From Sabethes cyaneus (taxonomy: Eukaryota > Arthropoda > Insecta > Diptera > Culicidae): a DNA stretch of 64,000 nt. Below, in pieces: positions 11,552 through 23,289 of this stretch; position 1 is the first letter of the stretch; every line of letters begins with the position of its first letter. Where the stretch lies: positions 176,610,411 to 176,674,410 of the forward strand of contig NC_071354.1 in NCBI RefSeq assembly GCF_943734655.1, given 5' to 3'. The translations under genes were made by a program, and so were the position numbers. The notes under the pieces were generated by a model. That model had not been told where the DNA came from. It saw only the letters and a list, made by a program, of their open reading frames with translations, and searched no databases.

Positions 11552-12180
11552 TATTTTGTTATATATAGGTTTGAACCAAAATAGGTCGATTAGATTTTGT
11601 CACAAACTTTCTTTGTTTCTCAGGGTCAAAGTTGATACCGTAAACCTAGCCGTGGTTAGAAACTAGGAAAAGAACGTAGCATTTTCACAATGCTGGAAGT
11701 AAATAGCTTACCTGAAACGAAAAATCTACATGATTAATTCCGCCTGAAGTGACGAACGAAAATGTTCAAACGTGGAACAGCGCAATTTCTATTCATTCTT
11801 TTCTAATTTTTTAAATTTTTTTGTATGAAGGACCACGTAATAAAATGGCAAAACTTAACAAATAGGACGGACTAAAATTGTACCTGAAATATGTTGGAAT
11901 AAAACAAGGGACACTTCTCCGCAACAGCGACACCAGGTGTTGCTGAAGAAAAATCAACTGTAAAAAATGTAAACTGTTTATCAACTGTATTTTTATCACA
12001 GAAGAAACGGTTATAGTTTCATTGAAACTAAGCAAGAAACAAAATTTAATCAAAATTTTAATCAAATGTTTGGTGTAACTGAACGTGTAATCGACATTTG
12101 TGCTTCATTTGAAAGTTTGTTTACATAAAATTTTTTGTTAGTTTTGCTGAAAAGTGTAAATTAATTTCGATGTGCACTAC
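11552..12180. other. Unassigned AT-rich stretch
   Basis: No reading frame or repeat end is recognised. Composition is AT-rich with poly-T runs. Confidence 0.35.
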
Positions 12181-12186
12181 AGTAAT

Positions 12187-12900
12187 GTTCCGATTTTGTC
12201 AGCTCTCGACTTAGCTTATCCCAGATTTGGTTTACCCCCGATTTTATCAGCTTATCGGTTTGGGCTGTCAACCTTTAAATTTTGTTTAACTTTTGTGCTT
12301 TCAAACATGATATATAAAACCTTGCAGTCTGCATGAAACTATTCTGATTCCCTGGGGAGAGTTTTTGAATGAAATGATGCCTTTTTTGTGCGTAATTCGG
12401 GGTCAAACTTAGGGTATTTATATATTGAAAGTTCCACATTTCCTAAACAAGCAAAGTTAGTGTTATACTATATTCAGCAATGTTGTGTATTTTCACTGTT
12501 TGTACAACTTTGTAAAACCTGAAAAAGTCATACAACAACTACAAAAACAGCTAAAATATAAAAAACGATTTAAACGATTTTTCATATATGAGAAATAAGA
12601 TTTTTCTATCTTTGCTGAAGACATAGAAGGTTACTATCTTCAGCAAAATTATTTGTAATAATATTCAAAATTTTATTTTTATTTTTTATATTATATTGCA
12701 TGTTTTGAATTCGGCTAGACTATAGCACTTTTAATTTTAAAAAACTATTCCAAAAGTTATATAAACCTAAAACCAAGTTTTTTCGCATAAAACTCTAATG
12801 CGCACCAAAAAAGGTTCTGGGCTAGTGTGCTGTGCCCTGTTGATTAGATTGCGTTGAACTTTCGGCTGATCAATTGGGGGCTAAAATTTAATTTTAGTAT
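12187..12900 (+). mobile_element. Degenerate TIR-type element with shared core module
   Basis: The phrase CCGATTTTRTCAGCT occurs at about 12190 and 12238, suggesting one end. The segment 12390-12800 is the core module also present at 43225-43690 (+), 26760-27010 (-) and 62633-63060 (-): aattcggggtcaaa, actatattcagcaa, tgtgtattttcact, gatttttctatctttgctga and gaaggttact occur in the same order. The end of the element is uncertain. Confidence 0.5.
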
Positions 12901-12978
12901 AAATTTTCAATATTGCAAGGTCTTAGCACAGACAAACAGACATAACTCTTGGAAGAAAAATCAACAAAAATTATCGTA

Positions 12979-14290
12979 CCGCCATCCGGGGTGAGATTGT
13001 GCCACGGAGGTGAGATTGTGCCAAAAACCAAAAATGTTTATTTGTGAAAATTTATTATATCTATAGAAACTTGTGACCCAAATTCAAAATGATGATGAAC
13101 ATAACATATTTATTCATAACTTAGAATGGAACACAGATAATATTAGCAAACTATTTAGCCTAACCAGGGTTTCGAAGTTCGCGGTCAAAAATACTCGGAA
13201 ATAACGCTTGTAAAAAATGTCCCGCATAAACCAACCCAAACAAGAAATCGCATCAACTTGCTATTTTGCAGGTATATAAACTAATCATTTACAATGTATT
13301 GAAAGGTTATTATGCGTTGGATAAGTTTTGATTGCGAAAATAATATTTTTCGAAAATTAATACTTTTCGAGCTTCACGGGGGTGAGATTGTGCCAAGCCA
13401 TAATGATCGATCCAATTTGTGGATTTCAAATACGCAACAAAAATACGTCAGTATACACCAGTACACTCACATTCATTACTATTGAGCACAATATTTTGAC
13501 AGATTAGATTGCGTCATCCATTTTGGAGCAAACAGCATCATAGGTCTGCTAAATAATTTAAACTAATTTTTACTTTTTCTCCAGAAATTTCAGATACTTT
13601 GAATAAACACTCTAAAATAAGACAAATATATTATACCGTGTATAAACTGCCAGTTTTAAGGAGGGAGTTTTAGGGAGGCGGGTAGGATAGGCCACATGTT
13701 CGGCGGCCGCGGGTTCTCGAACGAAGTAATGGTTACTTTTGTTGATTGATGAAATAGGTATGCCCCCTTAGGCTACACCCCTTCATATATCTCGTCGTTG
13801 TTAACCCTAGAAACGCTACTGGCTATATAAATGCTGTCCATTGACTACGAACTCATTTTTAATTATTTCATACCTGCCCGGGTTATTTTCGTTCATACTT
13901 TTTGTATGATGCGTTGTTTTTGGTCGACCCCCTGCCCCTAACAGTCCACTTAGTTCATGGACGAACTACTACTGCATATGAACTACTTTATACTGATATT
14001 TATGAGTATTGTTTATAAACATGCTAATGTTCACTGTTTAGGTTTTTTGCTTAACTTTAAGTTTTTGGCACAATGTCACCCCCTAGAAGGGGTGAGATTG
14101 TGCCAAAGTTCATGCACTTCTAGTAAAACTAGGTTTCGTTGTAACTAAACCATCTCTACGGTAGTTGTTAATTGAACAATTTAGTATATATTGACAGGTT
14201 TGAAATCAACTTAGTTCCTAAATTGTGTGTATACTGAGCTAAAGAACAAAAACATATGCTTTTTTGGCACAATCTCGCCCCGGATGACGG
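12979..14290. mobile_element. TIR element B (1312 bp, TA-flanked, phrase GGTGAGATTGTGCCA)
   Basis: The left end CCGCCATCCGGGGTGAGATT and the reverse complement of the right end CCGTCATCCGGGGCGAGATT form clean terminal inverted repeats of about 26 bp, flanked by TA at 12977-12978 and 14291-14292. The phrase GGTGAGATTGTGCCA recurs internally at about 13009, 13380 and 14090. There is no transposase frame, so it is non-autonomous with a TA target. A right-half copy lies at 39421-40013. Confidence 0.85.
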
Positions 14291-14539
14291 TACCTTATAT
14301 TTAGCCTGAACACTAGCACCATCTATGATCGACGTTCCCAAATATCAAATAGCAACAGGAGTACCCCTCGAAGTAGCAAGTATTTTTTATGGGAAATTCC
14401 CCTTCTTTCGTCAAAATACGCCACTTTGACCAAAACGGAGACATTCCCAACTAAGACCAAATTTGAAATGACGGTTTAATCGGTACGAAGAATGGAACTC
14501 TTGCATTTGGAACGATAGCAGTTGTACAAGTTGCTGGAT

Positions 14540-14826
14540 TGTTGAAAGGGGAAATACGGTAACCAATACCTCTTTGTTATTGGTTCAAAAACAGGTTCAA
14601 AAACATAAAAAAAGGCTTCGTTTCGATTTAAAGGGACTACCGAGAAGAAGACAGATTTACAAGTGCCTGGGGACAACAGGAGAGGAACTGACAAAGGGAG
14701 AGACACATTCAAATGAAGAAAAAGTGTTTTGTTTCTTGCATTATGAGAATTGTCGCTAAAACAGAACAGATGTACAAGTGATTGAGAAACAAAGAGGCAC
14801 CAAGTAAGGTCGGACAATCAGCTAGT
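14540..14826 (+). mobile_element. Helitron-like 3' segment
   Basis: The block ggttcaaaaacrtaaaaaaaggct...gaagaagacagattta...ttgcattatga ends in TCAGCTAGT at 14822-14826. The same block occurs at 42280-42451 plus 44499-44602 and, in part, at 62126-62335. A CTAGT 3' end with no target-site duplication is the Helitron pattern. The upstream extent is unclear. Confidence 0.6.
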
Positions 14827-15620
14827 ATTAAATATTCATATCTCTGGAACTAAGCATCGCGGAGTAAATATTGCATTGTGAAAATATAAGTCAGTTTTCC
14901 TAGCTAATCAGAAAATTATTATCTAGAAAAAATTGCTCTCAAAATTTTTCACGATGGTGATTTTTTTTCTTCTTGTCAATTCATAGTGTTTTAATGACAA
15001 AAATTTCACGATAGCATTTTATTTTCTTTCTGAATTGTGGCCAAAAATTTAAGAACCGGTCATGTGCCGTCGTTAGTTATTAATTTTCCAGTCATTCTAA
15101 GAAACCCAGAATAGTTTGAATATTGTTTTCATTAATAAGTCCATAAACTATGTCAGTATACAAAATTCATGAAATTCTAGAACCTTCCTGCCCAAACCTG
15201 CCCAAAACTCCTACCACTCCTGAACCACTGGTCGAGCAGTTACCGAAATAGAAATAATCCTGCAGATTTGGGCGCAAGACAAGCCATTCGCACTAAGATG
15301 TCATTAAGCATCACTGAAATTGGCACAAAAGTAGATCGCTCGATACGATTCAATACGTTCTTCTCGGGGAGCCTTACTAGATTTTTGTGATGCAATTCAA
15401 ACGGGAAAGCGACACACGGGTCGACGCGTACGTGTGTTGCTTTCCAAATAAGCGCTTGGCACCACCGAAAGGATAGGAAAGGTAAAATAATCCGCAGTAG
15501 TGTCATAGAAAACCAACCTTCAGTAGAACTCAATTCCAAAACGTAAAGCATCCATTTTACCCCACGGTCGCCTAGTCGTGAACGGGAAGAGAACTGTGCA
15601 CAATTCTTGATTGCCTTGAA

Positions 15621-15657
<37 letters not shown>

Positions 15658-18369
15658 AACACAGCATGTGTACCTAATACGCAATTATAATTCGAAAAGC
15701 TGAAAACCGGCTGCCATCGAAACGTTGCACTTGAGTGAGAGTGAACATTTGCTGCCCCACAGTGAATTGCATCCGATTCGTGCCTCCTCCCGCGCGGACG
15801 CTCGCCGGGGCGGAGAAAGCTTTTACACACGAACTACACGGATACTACAACTAAATGGCAGAGTCCCGCAGCCCGGGTCAAGCTCCGTAACGACCCAGCT
15901 GGAAATGTCATCCTAAACGAAATCTCATAAATCACATCACCTCCGGGTAAGGCAGTTTTGCACTTCCGCGACCGTTTGCGGCGATTGCCCCCTTTTTTAG
16001 ACCTCACTAGAGACTTCCTTCGTTCGGATTGCATCGCACCGTATGCAGCATGCACTTTCCGCTGGGCTGCTGCCAAGCAGCTACCGAAATTGGTTACATG
16101 AGATCATCTAATTTGTTCGTTCTCTCTCATTTTCCACCATATTCTGTCATGAAAACAACATTAACTCCATGTTCTTTATGCGGAGCGAGTGCAGTTTGAA
16201 ATGATTTTTTCCTGCTTCGTCGGATCTCTCCACCATACCAATGAAGCGTACGATTCGTTACGGACTGTCCGGGAATAATACAATTCCGATAATGTTAAGA
16301 ACTTTAGTATCCCAGCTACCCGCAGTGCAGTTGATTTCGCCACTGTGTTCCATTTCTGGGTCAGTCTAGCTTTGCCTGATGTGCTGTTTAATTGCTCAAG
16401 CCGGCGGGGCGAACTTCGTGCTCCTCTATTGCCAGAGGATACCCTGCAAGAGTCGGGTAAATTGAATACCTCGCTGACCCTGACCCTTCCATCTCTATTA
16501 GCGATCGGACGGTACTTGATGCAGACAACGGTAAGTGGGGCCGCGTCGTTGTCGTCGTCGTGGTCATAGGCAAGTCAGACCAGTGAATAGGTGGGCCTCC
16601 GCGACGTGATATCGCCAAGAACTTCGACAGCTTTTTTCCAATTGCAACCGAGCAGCACGACAAGGATCGAAACTTCAATCACATTTATTCGCGAGTTTGG
16701 AGCAACCGTGAATACATCGCGAATGGAAACTGAATTCAGGGCAGCCAGTGGCCATCGACAGTCGACAGGAGTTGGTTGATGCAGCCGAGGTCAGGAGAGG
16801 CTGCCGCGCCGGTCCGTGCCGTCCGGTAGTGCCGTATGGTAGCAGTAGTGGCAGCTGCAGCAGTCGATAAGGTGGAGGGAAACAATCAATCTTTTAATAG
16901 TTTGATCACGACTCGTTTTCGTCTATCTTGAATGTACGCTCTGAGGCCGGCTTGGCAGCCTGGAAGGAGGAAAACTAAAATCGAATACAGTTTGTTTCAT
17001 TATTATTCAGTGTGGTACATTGAAGGTTCCGAGATGCCGAGATGCTGTCGCTTGTCCCTTTTGGGGATGCTTCGAAGAGACGTTGGTTGAGTGGAGATAT
17101 CATTTACGAATTACGCTTTTACATGGAGATGTGTGTCGTTGAAATATCGATCGAAATCGATGATGGAATTCTATAAACGACATATGTAGTTTCATGCATT
17201 CCTTAGTTATCAAGAGGCTAATAGATCAATCTAGATCTACCTGCTTATTTTCCAGCCAGATATTATTCGTGTATGTTTCAAAGACTATGTAATATTAATT
17301 ACACAAATCTCTCAAAACATCTCCAAACTATATTTATTGAACAACTTTGTTAGTCACTAACCATCTGCGACTACTCACTATGACTAGCGTGCCCAGATCT
17401 TGATAAATGGTGGGGAACTAGACTTTTGCAATAAACATTGATTTCGTTTGAATTACTTCTACTTAGTTTCATTTTGGGTAAAGATTTCTATGACAGAGTT
17501 CGGTCGTAATTTTTATGTATTTTTAATAATTTTCATTGCCATTAAAAAGTAAATTATGCCTCTCAAGTAAAAGTAAAACAAATAAAAATTAATAAATCAA
17601 AAAGTAGAACGTTCTGTGTCTCAAAACAGTAATGCAAGCTTGGCATTGTACTACGAATGCATACATCTATAGTTACAGTCCCTTGAATGTTGTGATCCTA
17701 TAACCTAGACGAAAATTGAGAATATTTAGAGCACATAAACGAATTAACCTCTCCTTCTGCCGTTCAACAAAGCAAAGAATAAACGTTCTATCGTAAACTA
17801 AGCGAAGGAGAAAAGATATCAATCACTGGATAGTTACGTCTTCGAAACTCGCTGTTTACAGTCTAATAAGTAGCTTAATATGATGCTTACGAATCATTGT
17901 TCAAATATTATATCATGCATTGCATTTGAGGCTTGATGCATAAAGATATTTAAATAAACCAAAGTAAAACACCAATGTTGCCCTGGCAAAAATGTGCATT
18001 TGGAAACAATTTAACAAAATCAAGATCAAAACAACTGCTGTCCTGTCACCTCACAGAAATCAAAGATTGTTTTTATTACCAATCCTTCTCCCATGTTGAA
18101 GCCATTTTACCAATTCGATACCCTTTTGTCAGTAGCACATCCTTGCCACAACACAATACATTCTCTTTTCATTACTCTTAGACCTAGGATTAATCGTCGT
18201 AAAGAATCTTTGACCTGTTGGGACGGGGATTTTTTGTCCCTTTATTTCCTAAAACCACGTTGAAACTTTTCCAACCAGTCACGACGCGAGGATTTTGAGT
18301 TGGACAATGCTTCATTATTTTCAAAATTCGCGTAAAAAACCACGTAAATTACAAAATAAATAAATCGCT
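14827..18369. other. 3.5 kb without recognised genes
   Basis: This stretch appears unique. GC-richer parts (15700-16080, 16380-16880) contain CAG/GTC-type trinucleotide runs such as at 16545-16560, and 17100-18360 is AT-rich. A 196-codon minus-strand frame at 15240-15830 runs through the GA microsatellite and has no recognisable domain. It could be upstream or intronic sequence of a distant gene. Confidence 0.4.
15623..15653. repeat. (GA)n microsatellite
   Basis: An uninterrupted AG dinucleotide run of about 15 units. Confidence 0.95.
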
Positions 18370-18504
18370 TAATAAAAGAAGTCTTAAGAAAGTCTGGTTT
18401 CGGGATAGGGATATCTGAAAGGCATCTAACAAAAAGAAAAAAGAGTTCTAAATGAAGTCCAAAAGGTGTTGAAAAATTTTAAAATAATTCTAAAAGAACA
18501 ATAA

Positions 18505-18944
18505 GGCCATTACAAATATTTAAAAAAGTTTTTGTCCCTCCGGTGTTGGATCACTCAAGCGGGGGGGGGCGGGGCTGAAAAAAAAATAAAGAGAATTTTT
18601 TAATTGAGCAAAAAAATGGATTTTAGGCATTTTTACTTAAAGTTTAAACGTGAAAACCAAATCTATTCTTGCTTTTAATATATACGTTATAATTTTCCAT
18701 GCAAAAATCTACGAAAGAAAATTTTTTTGGTAGATTTTCGAAAATTCCACTGCTTGAATTCTCATTTCTATTTCGTGCTAGAAGTCTCAATTCGTACACT
18801 CATTTTTCGAGTTTTTCAGGCTATAGAGCCCACAGACAATTGATTTTATGAAAAAAAAATTAGCACGTGTCCTACAAATTAGTTTTTTGCCCCCCGATTG
18901 GGGGTGGGGTGTGACAAAACCTTGAAAAATGATATGTAATGGCC
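18505..18944. mobile_element. PIF/Harbinger-like MITE (440 bp, TAA-flanked)
   Basis: The element begins GGCCATTACAAAT and ends with the inverted ATATGTAATGGCC. It is flanked by TAA at 18502-18504 and 18945-18947. A 3-bp TWA duplication with GGCC termini fits PIF/Harbinger. Relatives are at 9715-11551 and 28013-28260. No transposase. Confidence 0.8.
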
Positions 18945-19309
18945 TAAGAGTAGTCTTGAAGAAGCCTCGAAAAAGCTGAAAGAGTTCTGAATGAGTCTAA
19001 AATAAGTCCAAAAGAAATCTGAAAGAAGTATAAAAGAAGTCAAAAGTGTCTGAAAAAAATCTAAAAGAAATCTAAAATTCCTCTAAAAATTATCTAAAAG
19101 AGTTCAAAATGAAGTCCAAAAGAAGTGTCAAACACCCTCCAAGAAGTCTAAGAGTAGTCTAAAACATCGAAAAGAACTATGAAAATAGCGTAAAAGAAGG
19201 CTTGCAGGATTCTCAAAAAGTTCTAAATGAACCCTAAAAGAAGTCTGAAAGAACTTCCAAAATTCCAAAATAGTCTTTCAGAAGTATTGTAGGAATCAAC
19301 AAGGCTAAA

Positions 19310-19510
19310 GACACATTCCAGCGTTACGGGACACAATTAGCAACCATTTTTACTGTCTAAATAGGCTCTTGTTTCACCAAATTGTTGGCAAATAGCTTGT
19401 TAAATTTGTGACTAAAAGGGATTTTAGTTTCCAGTTGTATGCCAAGGATTTGGTTCAAAAGGAACTAATTTGCAAGGTGGGCATGGTGTCCCGTAACGCG
19501 GGAATGTGTC
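19310..19510. mobile_element. 201-bp MITE with GACACATTCC termini
   Basis: Terminal inverted repeats GACACATTCCAGCGTTACGG on the left and its counterpart ending CGTAACGCGGGAATGTGTC on the right agree over about 24 bases with one difference. TAAA occurs on both sides (19306-19309, 19511-19514), although the host array itself is rich in TAAA, so the duplication length is uncertain. Confidence 0.85.
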
Positions 19511-19571
19511 TAAAACAGTTCTAAGTAAAGTCTAAAAGATGTCTGAAAAATTCTAAAATATTTCTAAAAGA

Positions 19572-19844
19572 ACTTTTTTCTTTACGGGAAGAGCAAATGT
19601 TTAATGTGACAAATCAAAAACAAGATGAACTGAAAATCTTGATCTTAGACTAAAAATATCGACTGAGCGGCCCAGGACTGGTGGTGTAATTGGTTAAACA
19701 ACACGCTTAACTAGAGATTGAGTGCTGTGAGTTCGACTGTCACCCTCACTCAGTCGATATTTTTAGTCTAAGATCAAGAAATTCAGTTCATCTTATTTTT
19801 GATTTGTCACATTAAACATTTACTCTTTCCGTAAAGAAAAAAGT
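19572..19844. mobile_element. Foldback MITE with tRNA-like core
   Basis: Inverted arms of about 95 bases (ACTTTTTTCTTTACGGGAAG on the left, mirrored at 19825-19844) enclose a core of roughly 75 bases at 19672-19750. The core reads GGTGTAATTGGTTAAAC (A-box-like) then GAGTTCGACTG (B-box-like), in the spacing of a tRNA. The arms end in the mirrored CGACTGAG/CTCAGTCG. No coding capacity. Confidence 0.75.
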
Positions 19845-19963
19845 GAAGTGACTTATTGTCAATCAAAAAAGGAATTTCTAAAAGAATTCTAAGAAAATTC
19901 TTAAGGAATTGTGGCTGGAATCTGGAAGACTATGAAAAGAGACCTTAAAATAAAATAGTCTAA

Positions 19964-20070
19964 GGGGTTAAGCATTCATACCTCTCACGTCGAGGACCCG
20001 GGTTCAAATGCCAACCCCGCAAAAGTCACGAATGACCTGAGCTGTTAAAGTGACTATAATCAAACCATAA
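19964..20070 (+). mobile_element. tRNA-derived SINE
   Basis: GGTTAAGCATTCATACCTCT followed by GAGGACCCGGGTTCAAATGC has A- and B-box-like spacing, then a short body (aaagtcacgaatgacc...gtgactataatcaaacc) and an A-rich end. The direct repeat AAAATAGTCT stands on both sides, though the array can produce it by chance. It is the same family as 22941-23067 on the other strand. Confidence 0.7.
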
Positions 20071-22940
20071 AAAAATAGTCTTAAGGAAGTCTGGCAGAAA
20101 TATAAATCAAGACTGAGAATTCTAAGAAAAACGTCTAAAAGTTGTTCAAAATGACTGAAAAGGTCTTAACGAATCTAAAAGAAGTCTAAAACACATCTAA
20201 AAGAACTCTAAAAATAATTTTAAAGAAGTCTGGCAGGAATCTCAAAGAGTTCTAAATGAAGTTTGAAAGAAGTTCATAAGAATCGAATAAGAAAAAAAAT
20301 CTAAAAGAAGTCTAGAAGCAGATTAAAAATCCTAAAATAATTCCAAAAGAAGTTTAAAAATACCTAAAAGAAGTCTAAAAGAACTCCAAATAAAGTCTGA
20401 TAGAATTCTAAAATAAATGTAAAAGAAGCCTAAAAGAAATCTTAAAGAAGCTTGAAAGTAATCTAAAATAAATCCAAAAGAAGTTTTAAAGAAATCTAAA
20501 AAAGTATGCTTTTCTAGATAAAAACACTTTAAAATAACAATAGAAGATAGAAGCCTGAACGAAATACAATAGATACTCAAAAGAAGTCTTAAGGAACTCT
20601 AAAATAATTCGGAAAGAGATCTAATCAAACTACAAAACTAGCCATAAGGAAGCCTGGAAGGAATCTAAAAGAAGACAAAAGGAGTTCTAAAGGAAGTCCA
20701 AAAGAAGTCTATAAAAGACTTCTAAGATGTCTAAGAGTAGTCCAAAAATCTAAACAAACAATAAAAATAGTCTTAAATAAGTCGGGCAGGAATCTAAAAG
20801 AGTTTTAAATGAAGTCTAAATGAAATAAAATGAAGTCATTAGGAATTCTAAAAGAAGTCTGAAAGAACTCCAAAACTAACCATTCAGAAGTCCTGAAGGA
20901 ATCCACGGAAAACCAGACGAGTGCTAAATGAATCCAAAAAAAATGTCTATAAAAATTCTAAAAGAACTCTAAGAATAGTCTTAAAGAAGTTCGGCAAGCA
21001 TTTAAAGGAAGGCTGTGAGTTTAAAGGAAGTCTAAAATAAGTCTAATATATATACAAAAGAAATCAATAATGTCTGAAAAAGTCTAAAAGGAATCTTGAA
21101 GAAGTCTAAAAGGAATCTGAAAGAACTAAAATTTCCGTTTTGAAGAAGTGTGTCAGGAATCTAAAAGAGTTCTAAATGAAGTTTAAAAGAAGTTCATAAG
21201 AATTGTAAGAGAAATCTTGAAGCAGTTTAAAAGTAGGTTAAAAAATCCTATATAAGTTTAAAGGAAGATTAAGAAATCTGAAAGCCTAAAAGAGTTCTAA
21301 ATAAAGTCTCAGAAAATTCTAAAATAAGTTTGAAGGAGGAAATTTAAACGAAACATAAAAGAATCTAAAAGAAGTTCAAAAGAGATTTCAAAGAAGTTCG
21401 AAAGACGTTCGAAATAGATTTAGATTATGTCTGGAGTTTGAAAGATATCTAATAGAAGTCTTAGGGAACTCTAAGAAAATCTGAAAAATTCTAAAAGAGG
21501 TCCAAAAGATCTATTAAAATATCCAGAAGGAAATTTGGAAGGAATCTAACAGGCGGCTAAAAAAGTTCTAAAGAAGTCTAGAAGTGATCTAAAAGAAGTC
21601 TAAGAGTAATTTAAAAATCTAACAGAACTATAAAAATAGTCTTAAAGTGGTCTGGCAGGAATCTAAGAGTTCTAAAAGAAGTTTAGCATAATTCCAATAG
21701 AAATCTGAAAAAACTACATCACTTATCTTACAGAAGTCTTCTAAGAATCTAAAGGAAGGTTAAAAAAGCTCTAAATAAAGTCTAAAAAGTCTTAAAGAAG
21801 TCTAAAAGCTTAAAAGAGTTCTAAAAAAGACTAAAATAGTCCCAAAAAGACCTAAAATCGAGAAGAACCCTTAAAATAATCTAAAAGGAATCGAAATTTT
21901 AAAGAAGTTAAGAAGACTTGCAAAATAAGATTAGAATAAGTCTGATAAAAGTCTGATAGAAATCTGAAAGTAGTATAAAAGATATCCAAAGAAGTCTCAA
22001 GGCACTCTAAAAGAAATCCTCAAGAATTCTCAAGAGGTCTAAAAGAACTCTAAAAATAGCCTGAAGGAAGGCTGGAAGAAATCTAAAAGGCAGCTAAAAG
22101 AGTGCTAAAGACAGCCGAGAGAAGTAGTCTAGAAAAGTCTAAAGAAGTAGAAGCTTAAAAGATTTATAAAAATAGTCTCAAAGAATTCTGGCAGGAATCT
22201 AAAAGAGTTCTAAATGAAATCCAAAATAAGTCCAAAATTCCAAAAGAAATCCGAAAAAGTCCATAAATAATCTTACAGAAGTCTTATATCTAAAGGAAAG
22301 CTCAAAGAGCTCTAAATTACATCCAAAAATGTCTATAAAAATTGTAAAAAAATGTAAAAAACTCTAAGAATGGTCTTAACGAAGTTTGGTAGGAATCTGA
22401 AAGAGGTCGAAATTAAGCATAACACAAGTCGAAAAGCAATCTGAAAGTAGTCTTAAAGAATTCTAATAGGAGCCTTAAAATAGTCTTAAAGAAGTCTGAC
22501 TGGAATTTAAAGGAAGGCAAAAAATTCTAAATCAAGTTTAAAAGATGTTCAAAAGAAGTCAAAAACGTATGACACAGTCTAAAAGTCTAAACCCTAACCC
22601 TAGAACCCTAAAAATAGTGTTAAAGAAGTCTGTTTGAAATTTAAAAAAGAGTTCTAAATAAAGTCTCAGAGAAGTTCATAAGATTGTAAAGGAAATTTAA
22701 AAGAAGTCTAGAAACAGTTTAAAGCAAATTATAAAATAAGTCCAAAAGAAGTCTTAAAATAGTGAAAAGAAATCTAAAAACCGACAAAAGTTCTAAATAA
22801 TGTCTCAGAAAATTCTGAAATAAGGCTAAAATAAGTATTGCAGAGGCCAAATTAGAGTATAAAAGAAACCTGTAAATAGTCTAAAAGAAGTCCAACAGAA
22901 GTCCGAAAATCGTTTAAAAGACGTTTGAAATAAGTTTAGA

Positions 22941-23067
22941 TTTTTTTGTTTGATTATAGTCACTTTAACTAGCTTGGGTCATTCGTAACTTCTGCGGGGT
23001 TGGGATTTGAACCCGTGTCCTCGGCGTGAGAGGTGTGAATGCAAACCTACGCCGGGACTGATCCCGA
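22941..23067 (-). mobile_element. tRNA-derived SINE, minus strand
   Basis: On the minus strand, a tRNA-like head with CCTCTCACGCCGAGGAC and box B GGTTCAAATCCC leads into the body gtgactataatcaaac and an A-tail (T-run at 22941-22947). The 7-bp direct repeat GTTTAGA flanks it (22934-22940, 23068-23074), as expected for target-primed insertion. Confidence 0.8.
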
Positions 23068-23289
23068 GTTTAGAATAAGTTTGATAGAATTCTTAAGGTA
23101 GTAAAGAAGATACCCAAAAGAAGTCTTAAGGAACTCGAAAAAAACTGGAAGAATTCTAAAAGAAGTCTCGAAAAACTCTAACAATAGCCTTCGTCAAAAA
23201 GACGGCAAAAAGAATGCTAAACAAAGAACAAAAAAAGAGGTCTAATAGGGGTTTTAATGTAGTATAAAAGAGGTCTGAACGAAGAGTGC

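Larger units (their letters stand above)
18370..23285. repeat. Degenerate 11-bp minisatellite, consensus TCTAAAAGAAG
   Basis: For almost 5 kb the sequence is a head-to-tail run of diverged 11-mers. In the cleanest stretch, 20360-20460, consecutive 11-mers TCTAAAAGAAG, TCTAAAAGAAC, TCCAAATAAAG and TCTGATAGAAT stay in register. Register slips often and units differ by several bases, so the array is old. It is interrupted by inserted elements at 18505-18944, 19310-19510, 19572-19844, about 19964-20070 and 22941-23067. Short open frames in it are by-products of low T-A-C stop frequency on one strand. A-tracts recur about once per helical turn. Confidence 0.9.

Noticed and set aside
15240..15830. 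196-codon minus-strand open frame
   Set aside because: It runs through the GA microsatellite (giving a Ser-Leu run), has no recognisable domain, and overlaps open frames on the other strand.
20332..20580. Phe/Leu-rich minus-strand frame
   Set aside because: It lies entirely inside the 11-bp minisatellite; the hydrophobic pattern is the repeat translated.
22590..22612. Telomere-like CCCTAA run
   Set aside because: Only aaccctaaccctagaaccctaaa inside the minisatellite. It is not a telomeric array, and dipterans lack TTAGGG-type telomeres.
18370..23285. CRISPR-like array
   Set aside because: Units are contiguous 11-mers without spacers, in a eukaryotic setting.
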